DNA of 64,000 nt, taken from positions 105,244 through 169,243 of the forward strand of contig CADBCY010000007.1 in NCBI GenBank assembly GCA_902793325.1, read 5' to 3'. This stretch comes from an uncultured Eubacteriales bacterium (GTDB lineage Bacteria; Bacillota; Clostridia; Christensenellales; Aristaeellaceae). Each line of letters opens with the position of its first letter. The first letter of the stretch is position 1. Positions 44,419-53,219 of the stretch are shown in pieces. The notes beneath the pieces are model-generated. The model worked only from the letters and a program-made list of their open reading frames with translations, was not told the DNA's origin and ran no database searches. The translations under genes were made by a program, and so were the position numbers.

Positions 44419-44483
44419 GGTTGCGGTTGGATATGAGCGCATATCCAGAGAAATCAAGTGACTTACGAAAAGGAGAATGTACC

Positions 44484-45530
44484 ATGAAGAAGCTTGCGGT
44501 ATTGGTCCTTGCCCTGATCCTGGCCTTCAGCGCCGTTTCCACGTTGGCGGACAACGTCAAGATGGACAAGCTCACCTTCCAGTTCGTTCCCTCCAAGGAT
44601 GCCGACGTCATCATCACCGGCACCAAGAACCTGCCCGAGCTGGTTCAGGCGGAAATGGCCACGCTGGGCTACGACATCGGTGAAGTGGAGATCTCCGTCG
44701 GCACCAGCTACGAGGCGACCGGCGAGGCCATGTCCGCCGGCACCATCGACGTCGGCTGGCTGCCCGGCGGCACCTACGCCATCTACAGCCAGAACGGCGA
44801 AGTGGCCGTCATCCTGACCGCCACCCGCGCCGGCCTGTCCAACGACAGCGAGAACCCCGCCGACTGGAACGGCGAGGCCAACAAGACCCTGCCCACCGAC
44901 GAGCAGGTCACCTTCTACCGCTCGCTGATCTACGCCGCCCCCACCGAGAAGGGCAAGGCCCTGGCCGCCAAGGCCAACGCCGGCGAGGAGATCACCTGGG
45001 ACGACCTGAACGACTGCACCTGGGCCGTGGGCAACACCTCCTCTTCCGCGGGCTACATCTACCCCACCATGTGGCTGATGGAGAACTATGACGGCAAGAA
45101 GATCTCCGACCTGTCCAGCGTCATCACCCTGGGCTACGCCGACGCCTTCGCGCAGGCCGCGTCCGAGCAGGTCGACATCATCTGCTGCTACGCCGACGGC
45201 CGCCGCGACTACGAGACCGCCTGGAACCTGCCCGTGGACGAGCAGGATCCCACCGGCAAGCAGGGCATGGGCCGCGAGGACAGCATCTGGAACGAGCTGA
45301 ACGTCATCGGCGTCACCCCCGGCATCTACAACGACACCGTGGCCATCACCACCGCCAAGCCCGAGATCAACAACCCCGAGTTCATCGCCGCGCTGCAGCA
45401 GGCGCTGATCAACATCATCAACAGCGACGAGGGCAAGGAGATCTTCTCCGTGTACAGCCACACCGGCTACGCCATCGCCAAGGACAGCGACTACGACGGC
45501 GCGCGCGCCGCGCTGAGCGTCGTGAAGTAA
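44484..45530 (+). CDS. phnD: PhnD-family phosphonate/phosphate-ester ABC transporter binding protein
   Basis: Extracytoplasmic substrate-binding protein of 348 residues for the transporter encoded downstream. A signal peptide (KKLAVLVLALILAFSAVSTLA, about residues 2-22) ends in a signal peptidase I-type site with no lipobox cysteine, so the protein is not an obvious lipoprotein. The mature protein has the PhnD fold landmarks: FQFVPSKDADVI near the start, GTIDVGWLPGGTYAI, and the GNTSSSAGYIYPTMWLM loop that in PhnD binds the phosphonate oxygens. AAGGAGA lies before the ATG at 44484. A hairpin with a T-tract follows the gene, which would raise its expression over the membrane components. Phosphite, phosphonate or a phosphate ester are all possible ligands. 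Confidence 0.9.
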   Translation: MKKLAVLVLALILAFSAVSTLADNVKMDKLTFQFVPSKDADVIITGTKNLPELVQAEMATLGYDIGEVEISVGTSYEATGEAMSAGTIDVGWLPGGTYAIYSQNGEVAVILTATRAGLSNDSENPADWNGEANKTLPTDEQVTFYRSLIYAAPTEKGKALAAKANAGEEITWDDLNDCTWAVGNTSSSAGYIYPTMWLMENYDGKKISDLSSVITLGYADAFAQAASEQVDIICCYADGRRDYETAWNLPVDEQDPTGKQGMGREDSIWNELNVIGVTPGIYNDTVAITTAKPEINNPEFIAALQQALINIINSDEGKEIFSVYSHTGYAIAKDSDYDGARAALSVVK

Positions 45531-45554
45531 GCGTCGCCCTTACGGGTACGAAAG

Positions 45555-45587
45555 TCCCGGCAGTCACCACGCTGCCGGGATTGTTTT
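45555..45587 (+). terminator. Intra-operon attenuator-type terminator after phnD
   Basis: TCCCGGCAG (45555-45563) pairs with CTGCCGGGA (45572-45580), followed by TTGTTTT. Its place between the binding protein and ATPase genes is typical for tuning excess binding protein. Confidence 0.8.
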
Positions 45588-45625
45588 GAGCTGTACCGGT
45601 CGCTTCAAAAAAGGAGAGGATTCGC

Positions 45626-46384
45626 TTGATCGAATTCAAGCATGTTGACAAGGTCTATCCCAACGGCGTCAAGGGTCTGAAGGACGTGAACCTGACGATC
45701 GACCAGGGGGAATTCGTGGCGATCATCGGCCTGTCCGGCGCGGGCAAGTCCACGCTGATCCGCACCATCAACCGCATGATCGACGTGACCGGCGGCGAGC
45801 TGATCGTGGACGGCACGAACGTCATGTCCCTCCACGGCCGGGCCATGCGCCGCTATCGCCGCAAGATCGGCATGATCTTCCAGTCCTACAACCTGGTCAC
45901 CCGCTCCACGGCCATCAAGAACGTGCTGACCAGCATGGTGCCGGACATGAACTTCCTGCGCGTGCTGCTGGGCCTTTTCACGAAGAACCAGAAGATGCAG
46001 GCGCTCGAGGCGCTGGACAAGGTGGGCATCCTGGACAAGGCCTACACCCGCTGCGACCAGCTCTCCGGCGGCCAGCAGCAGCGCGTGTCGCTGGCGCGCA
46101 CGCTGAACCAGCAGCCCACCATCATCCTGGCGGACGAGCCGGTGGCGGCGCTGGACCCGGTGACGGCCAACCAGGTGATGAGCGATTTCAAGCGCATCAA
46201 CGAGGACATGAACATCACCGTGCTCATCAACATCCACCACGTGGACCTGGCGCTGAAGTACTGCAGCCGGGTCATCGGCATCCGCGCGGGCGAGGTGGTG
46301 TACGACGGCCCGACCACCGAGGTGACCCAGGCCATACTGGACGAGATCTACAACGGCGCGGCGATCCCCACGTCGGAAAAGTGA
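45626..46384 (+). CDS. phnC: PhnC-family ABC transporter ATP-binding protein
   Basis: Energises import for the PhnD/PhnE system. The 252-residue protein has Walker A GLSGAGKSTLIR, the Q-loop MIFQSYNLVTR, the signature LSGGQQQRVSLAR, Walker B IILADEPVAAL and the H-loop INIHHVDLAL. Length and the RKIGMIFQSYNLV context match PhnC rather than amino-acid transporters. The start is a TTG at 45626 with AAGGAGAGG at the right distance. The permease gene follows after 10 bases. No regulatory domain is fused. Confidence 0.93.
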   Translation: MIEFKHVDKVYPNGVKGLKDVNLTIDQGEFVAIIGLSGAGKSTLIRTINRMIDVTGGELIVDGTNVMSLHGRAMRRYRRKIGMIFQSYNLVTRSTAIKNVLTSMVPDMNFLRVLLGLFTKNQKMQALEALDKVGILDKAYTRCDQLSGGQQQRVSLARTLNQQPTIILADEPVAALDPVTANQVMSDFKRINEDMNITVLINIHHVDLALKYCSRVIGIRAGEVVYDGPTTEVTQAILDEIYNGAAIPTSEK

Positions 46385-46394
46385 GGGCCGCGCC

Positions 46395-47291
46395 ATGAAG
46401 AAGAATCAAACCCAGGAACAGGCGGTCGTGAAGCCCGCGCTGTTCGACCGGGTCTTCAAACCCCGCACCGTCACGCTCCCCAACGGCCACACGGTGCAAA
46501 AGCCGGTGTCCCGCGCGCCGTTCATCGCGGCGGCGGTAATCGCCATCGTGCTGATCTCCGCGCGCATGACGGGCTTCGACTTCCGCATCCTGATCGAGCG
46601 CGGCAACCAGCTCGGCTACATCATCGGCCGCATCTTCCACCCCGACTGGAGCTACTTCCGCGGGCTGTGGGTGGAGGCGGACCGCGGCAACACCATGAAG
46701 CTGATGAACGCCCTGCTGGACACCATCAAAATGTCCATCATGGGCTCGATGATCGGCGCGACGCTGGCGCTGCCTGTGGCGGTGCTGGCCTCGACCAACA
46801 TCAACCGAAACAGGGGCGTGGTGTGGTTCCTGCGCATCCTGCTGATGGTCATTCGCACGCTGCCCACGCTCATCATCGCCAAGTTCGCCTCGCTGATCTT
46901 CGGCCTGGGCACCTACGCCGGCACGGTGGCCATCATCGTGTTCACGTTCGGCATTGTGGCCAAGATGATGTATGAGTCCATCGAAACCATCGACATGGGC
47001 GCGTTCGAGGCCACGGAGAGCTTCGGCGCGAACAAGTTCCAGTCCTTCTGGTCGGCCTGCATGCCGCAGATCCTGCCCACCTATCTGTCCTACTGCCTGT
47101 ACAGCCTGGAGATGAACATCCGCGCGGCGGCCATCTTGGGCTACGTCGGCGCGGGCGGCCTGGGCATACTGATCAACGAGGTCATCGGCTGGCGCGACTA
47201 CGAAAGCCTGGGCGCGATCCTGCTCGCGCTGTTCGTGGTGGTGTTCATCATCGAGAACACCAGCGAAACGCTGCGCAAGCGGCTGAGCTGA
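46395..47291 (+). CDS. phnE: PhnE-family ABC transporter permease (first)
   Basis: One of two integral membrane subunits of the transporter. The 298-residue protein has an extended cytoplasmic N-terminus, then about six hydrophobic segments (APFIAAAVIAIVLISA, MSIMGSMIGATLALPVAVLA, FLRILLMVIRTLPTLIIAKFASLIF, TVAIIVFTFGIVAKM, AILLALFVVVFIIEN). The EAA-type cytoplasmic loop that contacts the ATPase is visible as EATESFGANKFQSFWSACMPQILP. The start ATG follows phnC by 10 bases, and the second permease gene follows after 13 bases, so the genes are a tightly packed operon. Likely forms a heterodimer with the next protein. Confidence 0.92.
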   Translation: MKKNQTQEQAVVKPALFDRVFKPRTVTLPNGHTVQKPVSRAPFIAAAVIAIVLISARMTGFDFRILIERGNQLGYIIGRIFHPDWSYFRGLWVEADRGNTMKLMNALLDTIKMSIMGSMIGATLALPVAVLASTNINRNRGVVWFLRILLMVIRTLPTLIIAKFASLIFGLGTYAGTVAIIVFTFGIVAKMMYESIETIDMGAFEATESFGANKFQSFWSACMPQILPTYLSYCLYSLEMNIRAAAILGYVGAGGLGILINEVIGWRDYESLGAILLALFVVVFIIENTSETLRKRLS

Positions 47292-47304
47292 GGAGGGACG
47301 GGAC

Positions 47305-48147
47305 ATGGCAAAGACGAAAAACCTGCTGAACACGGACCGGCCCCTCACCATCGAGGAGGCCTACGCCGCCCGGCCCCGGCTGTGGTGGCTGTACACGCTG
47401 ATCGTGCTCATCATCGCGGCGCTCCTGGGCTGGAGCGGCAGCGCCGTCAGCTACAAGGGCCTGGCCACCAAGGGCGTGGAGATCGCCAGGGGCATCGGCA
47501 ACGGCCTGCTGCACCCGGACGCCAGCCTGCTGTTCAACCTCACCAGCGAGGGCGTGCCCTACCAGCTTCTGCAGACCGTGGCCATCGCGGTGCTGGGCAC
47601 GCTGATCGGCGGCGTGCTGGCCATCCCCTTCAGCTTCCTGGCCTGCGACAAGATCGTGCCCAAGTGGGTGGCGCTGATCTTCCGCGCGATCATCCTCGGC
47701 ATCCGCACGATCCCGAGCCTGGTGTGGGCGCTGGTGTGGATCCGCGTCACCGGCCCGAACGCCTTCTGCGGCGTGGTCACCGAGTCCGTGTGCTCCATCG
47801 GCATGATCTGCAAAATGTACATCAACGCCATCGAGGACGTGGACACGCGGATCCTCGAGAGCCTGGACGCCGCCGGCTGCAACAGCTTCCAGAAGATCCG
47901 CTGCGGCATGCTGCCCCAGATCATCCCCAACTTCATCTCCACCGTGATCTACCGCTTCGACATCAACGTCAAGGACGCCACTACGCTGGGCATCGTCGGC
48001 GCGGGCGGCATCGGCGCGGCGCTCATCCAGTGCATGAACTCCTCCCGCTGGAGCATGGTGGGCGCGTACCTGTTCGGCCTCGTGGTGCTGATGATCTTCA
48101 TTGAAATCTTCTCCACCCGGGTCAGAAACCGCCTCGCCAGGGGTTGA
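47305..48147 (+). CDS. phnE: PhnE-family ABC transporter permease (second)
   Basis: Second membrane subunit, 280 residues. After a hydrophilic N-terminus come membrane segments (LWWLYTLIVLIIAALLGW, LLQTVAIAVLGTLIGGVLAIPFSFLA, ALIFRAIILGIRTIPSLVWALVW, VGAYLFGLVVLMIFIEIFS). The ATPase-contacting EAA loop reads ESLDAAGCNSFQKIRCGMLPQIIP. Paired PhnE genes are a common layout for phosphonate transporters. A GAGGAGGGACGGG site precedes the ATG. The metallophosphatase gene starts 18 bases downstream. Confidence 0.92.
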   Translation: MAKTKNLLNTDRPLTIEEAYAARPRLWWLYTLIVLIIAALLGWSGSAVSYKGLATKGVEIARGIGNGLLHPDASLLFNLTSEGVPYQLLQTVAIAVLGTLIGGVLAIPFSFLACDKIVPKWVALIFRAIILGIRTIPSLVWALVWIRVTGPNAFCGVVTESVCSIGMICKMYINAIEDVDTRILESLDAAGCNSFQKIRCGMLPQIIPNFISTVIYRFDINVKDATTLGIVGAGGIGAALIQCMNSSRWSMVGAYLFGLVVLMIFIEIFSTRVRNRLARG

Positions 48148-48165
48148 CCAAAGGAGCAGACACCC

Positions 48166-49671
48166 ATGAGCCGCATGACCATCTGGTTCACCAGCGATAC
48201 CCACGGCTACCTCTTCGACACCGATTACGCAAGCCGGGAGCCCATCGATATGGGACTCCTGGGCTTTGATTTCCCCAAGGATGAAAACACGCTGATCATC
48301 GACGGCGGGGATACCATCGAGGGCTCGCCGCTGACCACCTACTGCCGCCAGAGCGGGGAGGCGCTGCCCGTCGCCGGGGCGCTGAACGACCGGGGCTACG
48401 ACTACGTGACCCTGGGCAACCACGACTTCAACCACGGCCCGGCGTTCCTGGCCGCGTACCTGCGCGCGCTCAGGGCCCGCTGCCTCTGCGCCAACGTCGA
48501 GGACCGGGAGGGCCGCCTGCCCGTCGCGCCATGGGCCGTCCACACGCTGGGAAACGGCCTGCGGGTGGGGCTGGTGGGCATCGTCACCGACTGGGTGAAC
48601 CTGTGGGAGGCCCCCGAACACCTGGAGGGGCTGCGCGTCACCGACCCGCTGCCCGCCGCGACCCGCGCCGTGGAGGAAGTTCGCCGGGCGGGCGCGGACG
48701 TGCTGGTGGGGCTGTACCACGGCGGCGTGGAGCGCGACACGCAGACCGGGCGGCTGCTCTCCCCCACCGACGAAAACATCGCCTGCCGCCTGTGCGAGGC
48801 GCTGCCCTTCGACCTGCTGCTCACCGGGCACCAGCACATCGCCATGGTGGAAAAGTCATGGCACGGCACGCACCTCGTGCAGCCGCCCTGCAACGCCACC
48901 CACGCGGTGAAGGTGACCCTGGACGAGGACGGCGCGTTTCACTCCGAGCTGGTGCCCGCCCGCCGCGGGCCGAGGCTGACGGCGGAGCAGGCGGCGCTGC
49001 GCGCGCGGCTCGAGGCGTGGTTGGACACGCCCATCGGCGTGCTGAGCCGTCCCCTCCGACCGGCGGACAAGCTCGATATGGCCATGAACGGCTCGGCCAT
49101 CGCGGACTTCTTCAACGCCGTCCAGCTCTGGGCCAGCGGGGCGGACGTGTCCTGTGCGGCGCTGCCCAACGAGCTGCGCGGCTTCGAGCGCGGCGTCACC
49201 GTGCGCGACGTGATGGCCAGCTACGTCTACTCCAACACCCTGGTGGTGCTGGAGGTGACCGGGGCGGTGCTGCGCGCGGCGCTGGAGCAGTGCGCGCGCT
49301 ACTTCGACGTCGGCGCGGACGGCTCGGTGCGGGTGGCCCGGACCTTCCTGGAGCCCAAGGAAGCCCACTTCAACTACGACTTCTTCAGCGGCGTCGACTA
49401 CGCCTTCGACCTGTCTCAGCCCGAGGGGCGGCGCGTCGCGCGGCTCGAGCGAAACGGCACTCCGGTGCGGAACGGTGATGTCATGACCCTCGTCATGTGC
49501 AACTACCGGGCCACCGGTGCGGGCGATTTCGGGATGTACCCGGGCTGCCCGCGGGTGCGAGAGATCCAGACTGAGGTGACGCAGCTGATCATCGACTACA
49601 TCGCCGAAAAGCGCCGCATCGACATCCCCGAGCCCCGCCGCATCGCCCTCCCGCCCCGCGGGGAAGGCTGA
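48166..49671 (+). CDS. 5'-nucleotidase/2',3'-cyclic phosphodiesterase-type metallophosphatase
   Basis: A 501-residue two-domain enzyme of the UshA/CpdB superfamily, which hydrolyses nucleotide or phosphate-ester substrates with a dinuclear metal centre. The metallophosphoesterase domain shows TSDTHGY, GGDTIEGSP, LGNHDFNHG, LYHGG and GHQH. The C-terminal 5'-nucleotidase domain follows (about 290-500) with NGSAIADFFNAVQLW and the substrate-binding end TLVMCNYRATGAGDF. There is no signal peptide, so it acts in the cytoplasm, unlike most UshA relatives. AAGGAG precedes the ATG. As last gene of the phn operon it probably releases phosphate from an imported ester; no C-P lyase or phosphonatase gene is present. 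Confidence 0.9.
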   Translation: MSRMTIWFTSDTHGYLFDTDYASREPIDMGLLGFDFPKDENTLIIDGGDTIEGSPLTTYCRQSGEALPVAGALNDRGYDYVTLGNHDFNHGPAFLAAYLRALRARCLCANVEDREGRLPVAPWAVHTLGNGLRVGLVGIVTDWVNLWEAPEHLEGLRVTDPLPAATRAVEEVRRAGADVLVGLYHGGVERDTQTGRLLSPTDENIACRLCEALPFDLLLTGHQHIAMVEKSWHGTHLVQPPCNATHAVKVTLDEDGAFHSELVPARRGPRLTAEQAALRARLEAWLDTPIGVLSRPLRPADKLDMAMNGSAIADFFNAVQLWASGADVSCAALPNELRGFERGVTVRDVMASYVYSNTLVVLEVTGAVLRAALEQCARYFDVGADGSVRVARTFLEPKEAHFNYDFFSGVDYAFDLSQPEGRRVARLERNGTPVRNGDVMTLVMCNYRATGAGDFGMYPGCPRVREIQTEVTQLIIDYIAEKRRIDIPEPRRIALPPRGEG

Positions 49672-49754
49672 TCCCCCGGGAATCCCCCGGCCCACAGCCC
49701 CAGCCAGAGCGCAATGTGGGCAAGACGATTAACTCATAGCTGTAAGCCATTTGG

Positions 49755-49782
49755 AACCCCCGCTCGAAGCGGGGGTTTCGTT
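49755..49782 (+). terminator. Terminator of the phn operon
   Basis: AACCCCCGC (49755-49763) pairs with GCGGGGGTT (49769-49777) around a five-base loop, followed by TCGTT. The strong stem sits about 85 bases past the phosphatase stop. Confidence 0.85.
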
Positions 49783-49793
49783 GTACAATAAGC

Positions 49794-49820
49794 ATGCCCG
49801 GCGGTCCTCCCGCCGGGCAT
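49794..49820 (-). terminator. Hairpin, possible terminator of the lacI-type gene
   Basis: ATGCCCGGCGG (49794-49804) pairs with CCGCCGGGCAT (49810-49820). On the minus strand GCTTATTG follows. It lies about 160 bases past the regulator's stop, so the assignment is tentative. Confidence 0.45.
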
Positions 49821-49979
49821 TGGCATGTTGACGAAGTCGCCCCGTCATTTCTCCTGTAGATAGCGCGCGCCGCGCCGTTCCGCGCCCCGGCGCAGCTTTT
49901 CAAGCCGCCGGACGCCGCCCCGGGCCGGTCGTCCGCATCGTATCACGCGCTTCGCGGCGCTGTCAATGCTGCGCCGGGC

Positions 49980-51035
49980 CTATTTCTCGCGTTTCCAGCG
50001 CTCGTAGGCCCCCAGGTTGCTGCGCAGCACGATCTGCGGGTTGGACATGATGATGCTGTCGATGGCCCGGCCCTCGGAGATGTGATAGAACAGCCCCTCG
50101 AAGGCCCGCCGCCCCTGACCGTAGGGATCCTGATAGATGGTGGCGTTGACGATGCCCTTGCGGATGTAGGCGCTGAGCTCCGGGAACACGTCCGAGGCGA
50201 TGACGGCCACCCTGTCGCCGAGGTCGTGCTCCTCCAGGTACTTCAGGATGGGCTCGGAATTGGCCGAGGAGATGTAGAGCCCGTCGATCTCCGGGTAGGT
50301 TTCGAAGGCCTCCCTCACCATGCGCGCCGCCTCCCCGGGGTAGTCCTCGGTGGCGTAGTGCCGCAGCATCTGCAGGTTGTGCTGGCTGGCGTGGCGAATG
50401 AACGAAAAGGTCAGCGTCTGGTGCACCAGCGACTTCATGTTGCCCGAGAAGAGCACCACCCGGCGCCGGTCCGGCGGCAGGAAGATGTCCAGCAGCTCCG
50501 CGGCGATGCTGCCCGTGACCTCGGTATCGCTCATGGAGGTGAACAATCGCCGGCAGGACAGGATGTCGTTGTGCAGCGTGCAGACCTTGATGCCCTCCTC
50601 GCTGAGCGCGTCGATCCGGCTGGCCGCCTCCGCGCCGTACAGGCCGTGAATGATGACGCCGTCGTACCCCTCCCCCGACAGGCTGTCCAGGAAGGCGAAG
50701 GCATCCGCCTCGGTGTACTCGCCGAAGGGCATGACCCGCAGCATGCTGACCACCTTGTAGTCGGACAGGTCCCGGCTGGCGCTCTCGATGCCGCGCACCA
50801 TTTCGTCGTAGTAGGCCGGGAAGCGACCGTAGATCAGCGTGGCGATGCGAATGGGCTTCATGGACAGCCGCGAGGCCATCTTGTTCTGCACGAAGCCCAT
50901 CTTCTCCGCCGTCTCCAGGATCAGCCTGCGCTTCTCCGGGTTCAGCTTCGATTCCGGCTTGAACGCCCGCGAGACCATGGACACCGACATGTCCAACGCC
51001 TCCGCGATGGTGTAGATCGTCACCTTGTTCTCCAT
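49980..51035 (-). CDS. LacI-family transcriptional regulator
   Basis: A 351-residue DNA-binding regulator, probably controlling the adjacent Rbs-type transporter and divergent catabolic genes. The N-terminal LacI helix-turn-helix reads TIYTIAEALDMSVSMVSRAF, followed by the hinge-helix region (MASRLSMKPIRIATLIYG). The periplasmic-binding-protein-like effector domain includes GYDGVIIHG, the dimer-core pattern and DGLYISSANSE and AVIASDVFPE segments. It departs from typical LacI members by the hinge lacking the usual AARxL motif (ASRLSM is seen). An AGGGAT site precedes the ATG. A TGCAA-GCGG-TTGCA site upstream of the transporter operon is a good target. The gene lies about 100 bases beyond the last permease gene, in the same direction. 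Confidence 0.92.
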   Translation of the reverse strand: MENKVTIYTIAEALDMSVSMVSRAFKPESKLNPEKRRLILETAEKMGFVQNKMASRLSMKPIRIATLIYGRFPAYYDEMVRGIESASRDLSDYKVVSMLRVMPFGEYTEADAFAFLDSLSGEGYDGVIIHGLYGAEAASRIDALSEEGIKVCTLHNDILSCRRLFTSMSDTEVTGSIAAELLDIFLPPDRRRVVLFSGNMKSLVHQTLTFSFIRHASQHNLQMLRHYATEDYPGEAARMVREAFETYPEIDGLYISSANSEPILKYLEEHDLGDRVAVIASDVFPELSAYIRKGIVNATIYQDPYGQGRRAFEGLFYHISEGRAIDSIIMSNPQIVLRSNLGAYERWKREK

Positions 51036-51132
51036 GCGCTATCCCTGCTTTTCCACTTTGTTCCATCCCCATCGTAGCACATTCGCCCGCTTTTCGCAAG
51101 CGCCTTCCGGCTACCGGGTCCGGACCTTCCGG

Positions 51133-52143
51133 CTACTGGGCCCGGACCTTGCGGTTGGAGCGCACGCGGTCGATCACCACGATCAGCATCAGCACCAGGC
51201 CGATGAACACGTCCTGCAGGAAGGTGTTGATGCCCACGTAGGCGATGGCGCTGTTGATGGAGAACAGCGTGAACAGGCCGATGAGCAGCCCGATCATGTT
51301 GCCGGAGCCGCCGGAAAACTTGATGCCGCCGATGGCGCAGGCCGCCATGATGACCATGTGCCAGTCGTTGCCGATGCCCGGCGAGCCCTGCTTCAGGTAG
51401 CCCGCGTTCAAAACGCCCACCAGCGCCACCAGCGCGTGCAGCACCATGTAGTTGCGCGTGCGCACGTAGCTGGTACGCACGCCGGACAACTGCGCCATGA
51501 CGCGGTTGCCGCCCGTGGCGTAGACGCTGCGCCCGTAGGTGGTATAGGTCAGGATGTAGTGGGCGACGGCCAGCAGCGCCAGCAGGATCAGGAAGGACAC
51601 GGCGATCTTCTTGTTGCCCCCCAGCGGGATGCCCTGCTTGACGAAGCTCAGCAGCGCGTTGGGCAGCGGATAGACGTAGGCGCCGTCGGTAATGACCATC
51701 TTCAGGCCGTTGAGCACGTACTGCATCGCCACCGTGGCGATGAAGGGCGGCATGTTGAAGCGCACCACCATCGCCGCGTTGCCGAGCCCGATCAGCGCGC
51801 CGCAGGCCATCGTCAACAACAGGCAGAGCAGCACGCCCAGCCACTCCTGCGGCGTATCCAGCATGCCCATGCAGCGGGTCTCCAGCATGATGGCCGTGCC
51901 GAGCACGGCGCTGAAGCCCGCGCTGGCGCCGGTGGAGATGTCCGAATCGCCCTGTATGATCACGAAGCTCAGGCCCACGGCGATGATGCCGTAGAAGGAC
52001 AGGGTCTTCATGATGGCGCACAGGTTGTTCAGCGTGGCGTAGTTGTGGTTGATGGAGGACAGCAGCACCCAGATCGCGACCAGTACGCAGAACACCAGGA
52101 ATTCGCTTCTTCGAAGGAGCCCTTTGAACGCATTCGTCTTCAT
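51133..52143 (-). CDS. Rbs-type sugar ABC transporter permease (second)
   Basis: A 336-residue membrane subunit of the BPD_transp_2 (RbsC) family. About eight to ten hydrophobic segments are visible, for example FLVFCVLVAIWVLLSSI, FYGIIAVGLSFVIIQGD, WLGVLLCLLLTMACGALIG, FLILLALLAVAHYIL. The motif GDSDISTGASAGFSAVLGT and GGNRVMAQLSGVRTSYVRTRNYM (the family's cytoplasmic coupling loop) are clear. GAGGAGG lies upstream of the ATG. The gene starts 13 bases past the first permease gene, so the two likely form a heterodimeric channel. Confidence 0.92.
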   Translation of the reverse strand: MKTNAFKGLLRRSEFLVFCVLVAIWVLLSSINHNYATLNNLCAIMKTLSFYGIIAVGLSFVIIQGDSDISTGASAGFSAVLGTAIMLETRCMGMLDTPQEWLGVLLCLLLTMACGALIGLGNAAMVVRFNMPPFIATVAMQYVLNGLKMVITDGAYVYPLPNALLSFVKQGIPLGGNKKIAVSFLILLALLAVAHYILTYTTYGRSVYATGGNRVMAQLSGVRTSYVRTRNYMVLHALVALVGVLNAGYLKQGSPGIGNDWHMVIMAACAIGGIKFSGGSGNMIGLLIGLFTLFSINSAIAYVGINTFLQDVFIGLVLMLIVVIDRVRSNRKVRAQ

Positions 52144-52156
52144 GTCCGTCTCCTCC

Positions 52157-53158
52157 TCAAATGTTCTTGCCCAGCGTCTTTTCGCGCCGCACGGTATCCA
52201 GCACCACCGCCAGGGCCAGGAACACGCCGATGAACACGTTCTGGTAGTTGGCGTTGATGCCCAGCAACGTAATCAGGTTGTAGACCAGCGCCATCAGCAG
52301 CACGCCGAAGAACACGCCGAACAGCGAACCGCTGCCGCCCTTCAGGCTCACGCCGCCCATGGCCACCGCGGCCACCGTGATGAACACCCAAGGGTTGCCC
52401 TGCGTGGGCGTGCAGCCGGAATAGTAGCCGACCCAGATGATCGTCGCGACGGCCGTCATGATGCCCGCGATGACGAAGCACAGCGTGCGCACGCGCCACA
52501 CGCGGATGCCGGCGACCTTCGCCACGCGCTTGTTGTCGCCCACCGCGTAGACCTCCCGGCCGAAGGCGGTCATCTTCAGGATGAACTGCGCGAGGCAAAT
52601 CATGGCCAGGAAGGTGATGCAGCCGATGCTGAGCCCCAGCGGCTTGCGGCCCATCACTTCCGTGAAGCGCAGCACGCTGTCGCGCACCCCGTAGGAGATG
52701 GACAGGTCCGCGCCGTAATTCACCACGTTTGCCAGGCCCTTGCCCACGTACTGCACGCTCATGGTGGCCACGAAGGGCCACACGTCGAACTTCAGGATCA
52801 GCAGCGAATTCAGCAGCGACATGCCGATGCAGATGGCGAACACCGCGAGGATGCACACCGACAGCGGCATGTTGCCGCGCGCCAGGCTGCAGAACATCAT
52901 GCCCGCAAAGCTGAGCGTGGTGCCCAGCGACACGTCGATGCCGCCGGAGATGATCACGAAGGCCTGGCCGATGGCGAGCAGGCCCCACGACGCGATCAGC
53001 GACGTGCCCAGCGTGCGCAGGTTGCCGCCCGTCAGGAACACCGGGTTGAGCAGCGTCGCCACCACGGCCACCACCAGCACGGGAATCAGGGACGTGACCT
53101 CCGGGATCAGTATGAACTTCAGCAGCTTCCCGGAACCCGCTTCCTTCTTTTCCGCCAT
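52157..53158 (-). CDS. Rbs-type sugar ABC transporter permease (first)
   Basis: A 333-residue BPD_transp_2 family permease. Diagnostic segments: AFVIISGGIDVSLGTTLSFAGMM (the ISGGIDLSVG-type RbsC signature), GVFFGVLLMALVYNLITLLGI, VAKVAGIRVWRVRTLCFVIAGIMTA (the coupling loop), and VFIGVFLALAVVLDTVRREK near the C-terminus. GGAGGAG precedes the ATG. It follows the ATPase gene by about 60 bases. Together with the neighbouring permease, ATPase and binding protein it makes a complete importer of a pentose, hexose or sugar-like compound; substrate unknown. Confidence 0.93.
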   Translation of the reverse strand: MAEKKEAGSGKLLKFILIPEVTSLIPVLVVAVVATLLNPVFLTGGNLRTLGTSLIASWGLLAIGQAFVIISGGIDVSLGTTLSFAGMMFCSLARGNMPLSVCILAVFAICIGMSLLNSLLILKFDVWPFVATMSVQYVGKGLANVVNYGADLSISYGVRDSVLRFTEVMGRKPLGLSIGCITFLAMICLAQFILKMTAFGREVYAVGDNKRVAKVAGIRVWRVRTLCFVIAGIMTAVATIIWVGYYSGCTPTQGNPWVFITVAAVAMGGVSLKGGSGSLFGVFFGVLLMALVYNLITLLGINANYQNVFIGVFLALAVVLDTVRREKTLGKNI

Positions 53159-53219
53159 ATCCTCATCTCCTCCTCATCCTGCCGCGCCCTGTCCGAGGCC
53201 CCGCCGGCGGCGGCGAGCG

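Larger units (their letters stand above)
44153..44483. other. Divergent control region between the adhesin-pilus operon and the phn operon
   Basis: This 331-base intergenic stretch is AT-rich compared with its flanks. It contains the pilus-operon promoter and its palindrome at the left, the phn promoter at the right, and about 130 bases between them (44256-44389) in which I see no gene or further site. Confidence 0.7.
49672..49979. other. Convergent intergenic region holding two hairpins
   Basis: This 308-base stretch between the phosphatase gene and the LacI gene has the phn terminator, a second hairpin, and about 150 bases of GC-rich sequence (49825-49979) with short self-complementary runs. 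I see no gene in it. Confidence 0.65.

Noticed and set aside
49672..49979. tRNA or small structured RNA in the GC-rich convergent region
   Set aside because: No cloverleaf pattern, no TTC-type T loop and no CCA end; only simple hairpins are seen.
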